Assembly: GCA_947165805.1 (NCBI GenBank)
Contig: CAMVBT010000144.1
Location: 1-6,570 of the forward strand
DNA from: an uncultured Clostridia bacterium
Lineage (GTDB): Bacteria; Bacillota; Clostridia; Oscillospirales; Ruminococcaceae
Length of the DNA: 6,570 bases
Reading direction: 5' to 3'
Part shown: positions 1 through 5,416 of the stretch, piece after piece
Position numbering within the stretch: the stretch's first letter is position 1
How the letters are laid out: each line of letters opens with the position of its first letter
Position numbers and translations under genes: made by a program
Notes under the pieces: generated by a model
What the model was told of the DNA's origin: nothing
Seen by the model: the letters and a program-made list of their open reading frames with translations, nothing else
Databases searched by the model: none

Positions 1-150
1 CACGAATATCTCCTCCACAGCGAGCTCTATCTTCATCTGCGTTTTCATCGGGCAGTCCGCCTCTTCGAGCAGTCCGCCCACAAATGACATTACGCTGTCC
101 AGAGCCTCTACCGAGGCCACGGTCTCAAATTCTTTTGTCTTTATATCCAT
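1..150 (-). CDS. RsbW-like anti-sigma factor / ATP-binding serine kinase (N-terminus only, cut by window edge)
   Basis: Fifty codons of a minus-strand gene that runs off the left edge. It begins MDIKTKEFETVASVEALDSV and reaches a segment with the pattern ELAVEEIFV. An acidic pattern of this kind directly precedes the conserved Asn of the N-box in the HATPase_c_2 (RsbW/SpoIIAB-like) fold; that Asn would fall just outside the window. Proteins of this family bind and phosphorylate STAS-domain anti-anti-sigma partners and may hold a sigma factor inactive. The start is supported by AAGGA at 163-159, 8 nt before the ATG, and by a near-consensus promoter upstream. It has its own promoter and is probably not an essential part of the exporter operon, although it lies downstream in the same direction. 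The family call rests on a short N-terminus and a single motif region, so the exact partner and function are unknown. Confidence 0.7.
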   Translation of the reverse strand, partial: MDIKTKEFETVASVEALDSVMSFVGGLLEEADCPMKTQMKIELAVEEIFV

Positions 151-196
151 ATCTGTATTCCTTTATCCGTACATACTGCTCGGTGAACCTATTGTT

Positions 197-225
197 ATTA
201 TACGTTTTTTTCGCGCGCATTTCAA
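197..225 (-). promoter_or_regulatory. Sigma-A-type promoter for the RsbW-like gene
   Basis: On the minus strand a -35 box TTGAAA (225-220) is followed by a 17-nt spacer and a perfect -10 box TATAAT (202-197). Transcription would start near position 190, giving a leader of about 40 nt before the ATG at 150. The rest of the 151-nt gap (226-301) is AT-rich. I see no convincing hairpin plus T-run in it to end the preceding ABC transcript, so read-through from the exporter genes is possible. Confidence 0.85.
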
Positions 226-301
226 TTTATTTCCGATATTTCGTATATATGCACAAATTATTCCCGCAGTTTCCGTCACTTTTCACAACGTTCTGCCGCT
301 T

Positions 302-2503
302 TTACTCCCCCGCACTCTGCCCGAGGTCGAGTCTCTGGCGCTCCACGAGCTCGGCAAAGCAGCCGTTCTTCGCGATAAGCTCGTCGTAGGTGCCGTCCTC
401 GGTGATACTTCCGTTCTCGAGGACGAGTATCCTGTCGCAGTGACGTATGGTCGAGAGCCTGTGCGCAATGACTATCCTTGTGCAGCCCATAGAATCGAGG
501 GCTTCGGAAACCTTCTTCTGCGTCTTGTTGTCGAGCGCGGAGGTCGCTTCGTCGAACATCAGTATCTTCGGCTTCGGAGCTATCGCGCGCGCTATCATGA
601 TGCGCTGCTTCTGTCCGCCGGAGATGCCGCCCTGACCCTCGGAGACAAGGGTCTGCATACCCATGGGCATACGGCGGATATCGGAGCCTATGCCCGCCTT
701 TTCCGCTGCCAGCCACGCGTCGCGGAGAGTAAGGTGCGGCGCGGATATCACGATATTCGAGTAAATGTCGTCCTGAAACAGCCCGCCGTTCTGCATGACC
801 GTTCCTATCTTGCGGCGCAGGGAGCTGAGGTCGAGCCGGTTGATATCCTTGCCGTCGTAGTACACCGCGCCTTTCTCGGGCTTTTCAAATCCGAGCAGCA
901 GGCGCATGAGCGTGGATTTGCCGCAGCCCGTCCTGCCGACTATCGCCACATATTCGCCCGGTCTGATCTTCAGCGACAGATCCTTGACGATATAGGGCTC
1001 GTTCTCGCCGTAGCGGAAATACACGTTGTTCAGCTCGATGCTTCCGGACAGCTTTGTGACCGTTTCCTTGCTGTCGGAGGTCTCGGGCTCGGTCTTTAAG
1101 AAGGGCTCCGCCATTTCGAGAATGGGTCTTATGTTGCCCGCGGAGAGCGCCACTCCCGCAAGTGACGAGAACGCCCCCATGACCGCGCCGTAGGCTGCCG
1201 TGAACGCGTAGTAATCCGACTGCACGATACCGCTCTTCGCGGCGAGATAATACAGCACGATATTCGACACAAGGGTTATCGCGAGCGTTATGACGCTGTT
1301 GACCCTGATGAACATAGGCGGCGCGTAGATCAGCCGCGCGCCCTCGGTATACAGGTCGAGCCACCTGCCGAAGAAGCGCTTCTCCGCTCCGGCGAGCTTT
1401 ATCTTCTGTATGCCGCTTATCATGGAATACGTCACGCCGGACTCCTTCGCGGTGTGCTCCATATGCTGCTTGCTTATCTTGATCTGCACGACGGACGACA
1501 CGGTACTGAACAGCACCGTCACAAGTATCATCAGCAGCGACGGCGCCACCAGATCGGGCGCGTAGTCGAATATCTGCGTTATGTACAGCAGCGAGACCAC
1601 AGATGTGAGTCCCGTTCCCAGCATCATCGTGAGCATCAGGTCACAGAGCTGGCCTACCGACGACGCGCGGTTCGTGAGCTCGCCGGCGCTGTAGCTGCGG
1701 AAGAACCGCGCGGGCAGGCTCATCACTCTCATCATCATCGCCGAACGTATCCCGAGCGAGGTCTTTGTCTGCACCCGGGAATTGAGCAGACTGCGCACCG
1801 AGGTCATGAGCTGCGACGTCACCGCGGTACACACCATACATATCGCGATGCCTATGAGCATCTTCACGCTTGCTCCCGATATCACGGGGCCTGTCAGAGC
1901 CTTGGTCAGGCGCGTCATCACCATACCCACGCCTGTCACGGCAAGAGCCGCCAGCAGTATCGACACACAGTCGCTCACATTCAGGCAGTCCTTCATATAC
2001 TTCAGGAGGTCGGGAATACCGAGTTTTCGCTGCGGCAGCGGCTTATAGAAGCAGTAAGCGCTCCGCGTGAACTTCCCCGCGTTCTTCGCGCTGAGTTTCA
2101 CGCGCCTGCCCGTTTCGCGGTCGGTGAACCAATAGCCGGAGAGCTTGTCGGGCAGCAGAGCCACGGGCTCGCCGCTCTCCTTAACGTAGACTATCATCGG
2201 GCCGTACGCGTCCCTGAACCACCCGTCCTCGAGCACTATCGCGCGCCTCATTATCCCGTGCGGGCGCAGACAGTAATCGAGCTGATCCTCATGATCCTCT
2301 ATCGTCATCGGTATCTCGACCGACTTGAAGTGATAGTATTTCAGTATCTCGTCAACAGCCTGCTTCGTTATTATCCTGTCGTCGCTTATCCTCGCGGCGG
2401 TCTTTCCGCCGAGCACGACTCCCGCGGCGCGGAACAGAGAATCCTCAAATATCTGCTGGTCGCGGTCGCGCCTTTCCTTTATCTGTTCTTCAAACCAACC
2501 CAT
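302..2503 (-). CDS. NHLM/NHLP bacteriocin-type export system ABC transporter, ATP-binding/permease subunit without peptidase
   Basis: A 733-residue half-transporter, the second ABC subunit of the NHLM peptide-export module (the family modelled as TIGR03797, from memory). Residues 1-170 form a cytosolic N-terminal domain that has no Cys-protease motif and carries the family-typical GPMIVYV, PVALLP and FYKPLP stretches. About six membrane segments follow (roughly 178-198, 213-235, 290-310, 318-338, 401-422, 430-455). The nucleotide-binding domain has Walker A GRTGCGKST (523-531), Q-loop Q571, signature ISGGQ (627-631), Walker B ILMFDE (647-652) and switch His681, all intact, so it should hydrolyse ATP. 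It probably pairs with the peptidase-ABC protein encoded upstream; the pairing is inferred. ATG at 2503 is preceded by an in-frame TGA only two codons upstream (2509-2507), which rules out an extension. No good Shine-Dalgarno is visible; the upstream DNA belongs to an inverted-repeat element. Confidence 0.93.
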   Translation of the reverse strand: MGWFEEQIKERRDRDQQIFEDSLFRAAGVVLGGKTAARISDDRIITKQAVDEILKYYHFKSVEIPMTIEDHEDQLDYCLRPHGIMRRAIVLEDGWFRDAYGPMIVYVKESGEPVALLPDKLSGYWFTDRETGRRVKLSAKNAGKFTRSAYCFYKPLPQRKLGIPDLLKYMKDCLNVSDCVSILLAALAVTGVGMVMTRLTKALTGPVISGASVKMLIGIAICMVCTAVTSQLMTSVRSLLNSRVQTKTSLGIRSAMMMRVMSLPARFFRSYSAGELTNRASSVGQLCDLMLTMMLGTGLTSVVSLLYITQIFDYAPDLVAPSLLMILVTVLFSTVSSVVQIKISKQHMEHTAKESGVTYSMISGIQKIKLAGAEKRFFGRWLDLYTEGARLIYAPPMFIRVNSVITLAITLVSNIVLYYLAAKSGIVQSDYYAFTAAYGAVMGAFSSLAGVALSAGNIRPILEMAEPFLKTEPETSDSKETVTKLSGSIELNNVYFRYGENEPYIVKDLSLKIRPGEYVAIVGRTGCGKSTLMRLLLGFEKPEKGAVYYDGKDINRLDLSSLRRKIGTVMQNGGLFQDDIYSNIVISAPHLTLRDAWLAAEKAGIGSDIRRMPMGMQTLVSEGQGGISGGQKQRIMIARAIAPKPKILMFDEATSALDNKTQKKVSEALDSMGCTRIVIAHRLSTIRHCDRILVLENGSITEDGTYDELIAKNGCFAELVERQRLDLGQSAGE

Positions 2504-2507
2504 TTTT

Positions 2508-2542
2508 CAGTTAACAGTTAACAGTGTACAGTGTACAGTTAC
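2508..2542. repeat. Left arm: five tandem 7-mers (CAGTTAA, CAGTTAA, CAGTGTA, CAGTGTA, CAGTTAC)
   Basis: Read on the plus strand, five consecutive 7-nt units share the core CAGT with a changing TAA/GTA/TAC tail. The two outermost units are identical to each other and are matched in reverse by the right arm; units 3 and 4 are a second matched pair (CAGTGTA). This looks like expansion of a 7-bp unit by slippage. The arm lies directly upstream of the ATG of the second ABC gene and would form part of its mRNA leader. Confidence 0.9.
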
Positions 2543-2548
2543 TGTACA
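2532..2548. promoter_or_regulatory. 17-nt palindrome TGTACAGT-T-ACTGTACA (possible operator or leader hairpin)
   Basis: Two perfect 8-nt half sites surround a single central base. The palindrome lies 29 to 45 nt upstream of the ATG of the second ABC gene and downstream of the candidate promoter at 2600-2627. It could bind a dimeric repressor or fold as a leader structure, although a one-base loop makes RNA folding of the innermost pairs impossible. It is also built partly from the 7-mer repeat units, so it may be a by-product of repeat structure. I do not recognise it as the site of a named regulator. Confidence 0.4.
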
Positions 2549-2599
2549 TCGGACTGTATTATTCCTTTCATAAGATCAGTTGTTTCTCCCTGTTTTTAC

Positions 2600-2627
2600 A
2601 ATATAGTATTACTTTTCCCTTTGTCAC
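2600..2627 (-). promoter_or_regulatory. Candidate promoter inside the inverted-repeat element, reading into the second ABC gene
   Basis: On the minus strand GTGACA (2627-2622) matches the -35 consensus at five of six positions. It is followed by a 16-nt spacer and TATATT (2605-2600), a -10 box with five of six matches. Transcription would begin near 2593, leaving a leader of about 90 nt that contains the palindrome and the left-arm 7-mers. In AT-rich DNA such matches arise by chance, but the position is right for giving the downstream ABC gene its own promoter after insertion of the element. Confidence 0.5.
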
Positions 2628-2650
2628 TATTTAAATATGTCGCCGCAGGC

Positions 2651-2667
2651 CAAAGCAGGACGCTTTG
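2651..2667. repeat. Small perfect hairpin, CAAAGC / GCTTTG with loop AGGAC
   Basis: A 6-bp perfect stem (2651-2656 with 2662-2667) closes a 5-nt loop, AGGAC on the plus strand. It sits next to the larger hairpin inside the element, whose loop also contains GGAC. No T-run follows on either strand, so it is not a terminator. Confidence 0.6.
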
Positions 2668-2668
2668 A

Positions 2669-2715
2669 GTTCGTTCCCAAAACGCCGCACGGACGCGGCG
2701 ATAAAAGGAACGAAC
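2669..2715. repeat. Two-tier hairpin inside the element
   Basis: The outer stem GTTCGTTCC (2669-2677) pairs perfectly with GGAACGAAC (2707-2715). The inner stem CGCCGC (2683-2688) pairs perfectly with GCGGCG (2695-2700) around the loop ACGGAC. A-rich strands (CAAAA and ATAAAA) form an internal loop between them. Fifteen perfect pairs in 47 nt is strong structure for a non-coding stretch and suggests that the element acts as RNA or has a cruciform form. Confidence 0.8.
2679..2700 (-). terminator. Possible weak intrinsic terminator after the peptidase-ABC gene
   Basis: Read on the minus strand, CGCCGC-GTCCGT-GCGGCG is followed directly by TTTT, about 57 nt after the stop of the peptidase-ABC gene. 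The stem is GC-rich, but the T-run is only four bases and is followed by GGG, and the outer stem could compete with it. It could lower read-through into the second ABC gene, which would fit the separate candidate promoter further on. Confidence 0.35.
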
Positions 2716-2725
2716 AGGACACCAC

Positions 2726-2753
2726 AACTGTTAACTGTTAACTGTTAACTGTA
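2726..2753. repeat. Right arm: four tandem 7-mers (AACTGTT x3, AACTGTA)
   Basis: Three identical AACTGTT units and one AACTGTA unit follow one another without gaps. They are the reverse complement of the left-arm repeat. The arm ends three bases before the TGA stop of the peptidase-ABC gene. Because of the 7-nt periodicity, the two arms can pair in several registers. Confidence 0.9.
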
Positions 2754-2756
2754 AAC

Positions 2757-4943
2757 TCATTCGTTAGTGACAAGCTCGGTATATGTGCCCCCGAGAGACA
2801 TGAGTTCGTCGTGTGTGCCGCGCTCGACGACGAGGCCTCGGTCGAGGACGATGATCTCGTCGCAGTCGCGGATAGTCGAAAGACGGTGCGCAATGACAAT
2901 GCAGGTGATGCCGCGGTCCTTGATAGCCTTCACAACATCGTACTCGGTCTTGGCATCAAGCGCGGAGGTCGCTTCGTCAAGTATGATGACCGACGGATCC
3001 TGCGCAAGGACACGGGCTATCTCCATTCTCTGGCGCTGGCCTCCCGAAAGATTGCGGCCCCCGGAAGTAAGCGCGCAGCGATAGCCCCCCTCGCGCGCCA
3101 TAAGATCGGTGTGGAGCTGCGCATCGCGCGCGGCAAGTATCATCTCAAAATCCTGTATAGATTCGTCCCACATTTTGATGTTGTCGGCAGCCGTGCCCTC
3201 GAACAGCGTTATCTCCTGATCGACGACCGCCAGCGAGCCCGTCATCACCTCGCGCGGGTACGCGGAGCGCGGCTTGCCGTCAAACAGTATCTCGCCGCTC
3301 CACGGGTTGTAAAGCCCCGAAATCAGCTTCGAGAGCGTCGATTTGCCGCAGCCCGATGTCCCGACGAACGCCACCCTGCCGCCGGGCTTTATGCTCAGCG
3401 AGAAATCCCTTATCAGCGGGTCGTCCAGCCGCGAATAGCCGAATGTGATGTTCTTCAGCTCGATGCCGCCTTTCAGCTTCTCGAAGCTGCCGGTGTCGGG
3501 GGCTCCGCCGGTCACGTTCTCGTCCGACGGGTACTGCATGACGTCCTCGACGCGCTCCATCTGCGTGCGCATCTCCTGTATCGTCTGCCCCGCCGTCACC
3601 AGCGTCATAGCCGGTGCCATGAACGAGCCCAGAAGCCCTTGGAACATCTGTAAAGCTCCCAGCGTGAAGTTCCCGTTCATCACGAACCACACGCCTATCA
3701 CCATGACCGCGTAGTTCGCGAGGGTGGAAAGGAACGCAGGCACCATGCCGAGGTAGCTGTTGGTCTTCGCAGCCTTCACCGCCTGCGAATTGACCGACGC
3801 CTGATAGCCCGCCCATTTCTGGAAATAGCCGTTCTCGGCGCCGCTCGCCTTTATGGTCTCTATCATCTCGATGCCCGCCACAGTAGCGGAAGAGAGCTTC
3901 GCGCTGTCACGCTGCATAACGCGGGTGATGTTCACGCGCTTCTCCGAGATGATGCGCGACATTATGATGTTCAGAACAAGAGTCCCGATGCCGATAGCTG
4001 TGAGCAGGACGCTCTGCGTCAGCATCATCACGAGATAGAATATCATCATGCCCGTGTTCAGCAGCAGCGGAGCGAACGTGTTCACCAGAGTCTTCGCTAT
4101 GGTCGCGTTGGTATCCTTTCGGGTCTGTATATCGCCCGCCATGCGCTGGGAGAAGAACTCCATGGGCATACAGAATACCTTCCACATATATGTGGTGCTG
4201 CCGATTATGGCCATTTTTCCGTTTATTTTCAGGCTGTATATCGCGTGTATCCACGCAACGATTATCTGTAACGCGGCAAGTCCCGTCATAACGCCGATGA
4301 ACGGCATCAGCCACTCGTTGTTGATACCGGTCAGCAGTCTGTCCATGAATATCTTCGACATGACCGGATTGATTATGCCGAACAGCGACGTGACAACGGT
4401 AGTCAGCATCACGAACGCTACCGCGGCGCCGGCTCCTGCAAGCCTCTTCATCGCGAAATCGAGTGTGCTGCGGCGTCTGCCTCCCGGCCGGAAATCCTCC
4501 CCCGGCACGGGAACGATAGCTACTCCGGTGAACGCCTTGTCGAACTCCTCGGCGGAGACCTTCACAAAGCCGCGCGCCGGGTCGTTTATGCAGGCGTATT
4601 TGCCCTTGAAGCCGCACAGCACCACGAAATGATTGAAATTCCAGTGGATTATGCAGGGGTAGGTGCCTTCCTCACGCAGAGCCTCGGGCGCGCACTGGTA
4701 CGCGCTCACGGAGAACCCGTAGCCCTGCGCCGCGAGCACCACATTGCGGGCGTTCGAGCCGTCGCGGCTCACTCCGCAGTCCAGCCTCACCTGCTCGAGC
4801 GGCACCCATTTGTCATAGTAAGCCATGACCATAGCCAGCGACGCCGCGCCGCATTCGAGCGCCTCGAGCTGCATTATCACAGGCACCTTCGCGGCGCCTT
4901 TCGTCAAGGGCTTCTTTATCTTTTTCTTCTTATTTTCGCTCAT
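2757..4943 (-). CDS. NHLM/NHLP bacteriocin-type export system ABC transporter with C39 peptidase (PCAT)
   Basis: A 728-residue peptidase-containing ABC transporter. It is expected to cleave the leader of a ribosomal peptide after a double-glycine-type site on the cytosolic face and to export the core peptide. Residues 20-145 form the C39 peptidase, with oxyanion Gln25, catalytic Cys31 (LEALECGAAS), His105 (NFNHFVVL) and Asp121 (INDPARG) all present. Membrane segments follow at roughly 172-192, 212-232, 292-308, 312-330, 402-421 and 430-450. The ATPase has Walker A GTSGCGKST (528-536), Q-loop Q576, signature LSGGQ (632-636), Walker B VIILDE (652-657) and switch His686. The length is normal for the family (TIGR03796, from memory). 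ATG at 4943 has AGAGG 6 nt upstream, and the gap from the HlyD-like gene is only 12 nt, so the two are surely co-transcribed. The N-terminus is Lys-rich (residues 5-11), as is common ahead of this domain. Confidence 0.96.
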   Translation of the reverse strand: MSENKKKKIKKPLTKGAAKVPVIMQLEALECGAASLAMVMAYYDKWVPLEQVRLDCGVSRDGSNARNVVLAAQGYGFSVSAYQCAPEALREEGTYPCIIHWNFNHFVVLCGFKGKYACINDPARGFVKVSAEEFDKAFTGVAIVPVPGEDFRPGGRRRSTLDFAMKRLAGAGAAVAFVMLTTVVTSLFGIINPVMSKIFMDRLLTGINNEWLMPFIGVMTGLAALQIIVAWIHAIYSLKINGKMAIIGSTTYMWKVFCMPMEFFSQRMAGDIQTRKDTNATIAKTLVNTFAPLLLNTGMMIFYLVMMLTQSVLLTAIGIGTLVLNIIMSRIISEKRVNITRVMQRDSAKLSSATVAGIEMIETIKASGAENGYFQKWAGYQASVNSQAVKAAKTNSYLGMVPAFLSTLANYAVMVIGVWFVMNGNFTLGALQMFQGLLGSFMAPAMTLVTAGQTIQEMRTQMERVEDVMQYPSDENVTGGAPDTGSFEKLKGGIELKNITFGYSRLDDPLIRDFSLSIKPGGRVAFVGTSGCGKSTLSKLISGLYNPWSGEILFDGKPRSAYPREVMTGSLAVVDQEITLFEGTAADNIKMWDESIQDFEMILAARDAQLHTDLMAREGGYRCALTSGGRNLSGGQRQRMEIARVLAQDPSVIILDEATSALDAKTEYDVVKAIKDRGITCIVIAHRLSTIRDCDEIIVLDRGLVVERGTHDELMSLGGTYTELVTNE

Positions 4944-4955
4944 CTCTGACCTCTG

Positions 4956-5369
4956 TTACACAAACAGGAATTGTATGGGGTGTATCTTTTCCACGACTAT
5001 GTCCACGTCGTATCTTCCGTCCGCAGCGGATACCGGCGCGTAGGCGACCGTCCTGCCGTAGCTGTCGCTGTCTACCGACGATACCATGTATTCCGCCCCC
5101 GCGAAGCGCACGGTCATTCCCGTCTGTACGGCGCCGCTCTCGCTCACGATAACGGCTGTCCCGTCCTGCACGACGGCAACGCCCTTCGTCACGGTCTCGA
5201 GGTCCCCGGCTACGCTCCACGCCACCAGCCCGAGCAGCATCGCTATCACCGCGATCATCACGACCCATATCCCCGGCGATGTCACGCGCAGGTAATCCGT
5301 AAGCTGCTCCGGCGACGCTATCCTGTCAAGTGAGCTCTGTCTGAATACTCCGGATGTTTCTTCCGCCAT
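4956..5369 (-). CDS. Miniature NHLM/NHLP-type HlyD-like secretion protein
   Basis: A 137-residue protein whose N-terminus (FRQSSLDRIASPEQLTDYLR, residues 9-28, then VTSPGIW) is typical of NHLM system secretion proteins (TIGR03794, from memory). One membrane segment spans about 34-54. A short beta-rich region follows, with GMTVRF (84-89) and a C-terminal VDIVVEKIHPIQFLF that resembles the end of full-length relatives. Those relatives are about 400 residues, with a coiled-coil hairpin and lipoyl-like lobes between these two parts; here that middle is absent. It does not look like a frameshift: the frame is open throughout, and only 12 nt separate the stop from the next gene. The role is presumably to assist the two ABC subunits at the outer face of the membrane. 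The start at 5369 has AGGA 8 nt upstream. An alternative view is a membrane-anchored accessory protein that only shares the HlyD ends. Confidence 0.8.
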   Translation of the reverse strand: MAEETSGVFRQSSLDRIASPEQLTDYLRVTSPGIWVVMIAVIAMLLGLVAWSVAGDLETVTKGVAVVQDGTAVIVSESGAVQTGMTVRFAGAEYMVSSVDSDSYGRTVAYAPVSAADGRYDVDIVVEKIHPIQFLFV

Positions 5370-5398
5370 ATCGTTTTTCCTTTCCTTTCCGCTGAGCC

Positions 5399-5414
5399 CC
5401 GCGCCTGTGCGCGG
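5399..5414. repeat. GC-rich hairpin between the mannanase and HlyD-like genes
   Basis: CCGCGC (5399-5404) and GCGCGG (5409-5414) form a perfect 6-bp stem around a 4-nt loop. It starts 2 nt after the mannanase stop codon. Read on the minus strand it is followed by GGCTCAGCGG, not by a T-run, so it is not a standard intrinsic terminator. It may protect the 3' end of the upstream message or reduce read-through. Confidence 0.6.
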
Positions 5415-5416
5415 CG

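Larger units (their letters stand above)
2508..2756. mobile_element. MITE-like inverted-repeat element filling the gap between the two ABC genes
   Basis: The two ends of this block of about 249 bp are tandem 7-mers in opposite orientation. An 18-nt stretch, CAGTTAACAGTTAACAGT, at 2508-2525 has its perfect reverse complement at 2734-2751. The block starts 4 nt outside the ATG of one ABC gene and ends at the stop codon of the other. A possible 4-bp target duplication CATT lies at 2501-2504 and 2758-2761, partly inside both genes. The interior is an AT-rich half (2550-2640) followed by a GC-rich half with hairpins (2641-2720). There is no transposase or other credible gene inside, so if mobile it is non-autonomous. 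This could instead be a chromosomal interspersed repeat or a repeat-derived regulatory region. A count of copies elsewhere in the genome would settle it. Confidence 0.6.

Noticed and set aside
84..389. Plus-strand 101-codon frame with hydrophobic stretches
   Set aside because: It runs antisense through the start of the RsbW-like gene, its promoter and the end of the ABC gene. The hydrophobic look comes from AT-rich intergenic DNA.
440..1099. Plus-strand open frame of 219 codons opposite the ATPase domain
   Set aside because: It is antisense to Walker and signature motifs and has low-complexity composition. A similar shadow lies opposite the other ABC ATPase domain at 2811-3653, which shows it is a by-product of the coding sequence.
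1454..2521. Long plus-strand open frame of 355 codons opposite the second ABC gene
   Set aside because: The translation is rich in His, Arg and Gln with no domain pattern. It is the antisense shadow of a gene with intact ABC transporter motifs and has no ribosome binding site.
2511..2571. Tiny minus-strand frames inside the element (10 codons from ATG 2571; 12 codons from ATG 2549) as leader peptides
   Set aside because: Their ribosome binding sites are poorly spaced, they are built from repeat units, and there is no second feature such as regulatory codons or alternate stems to support attenuation.
2508..2753. CRISPR array
   Set aside because: The repeat units are 7 nt, contiguous, and in opposite orientation at the two ends. 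There are no spacers of regular length and no cas genes.
4048..4632. Plus-strand open frame of 194 codons
   Set aside because: It is the mirror of the membrane region of the peptidase-ABC gene, whose hydrophobic codons give a pseudo-membrane protein on the other strand. No start signal is present.
4956..5369. HlyD-like gene as a frameshifted pseudogene
   Set aside because: The frame is open from a good start to a C-terminus resembling the family's end, and only 12 nt separate it from the next gene, so no lost segment lies downstream.
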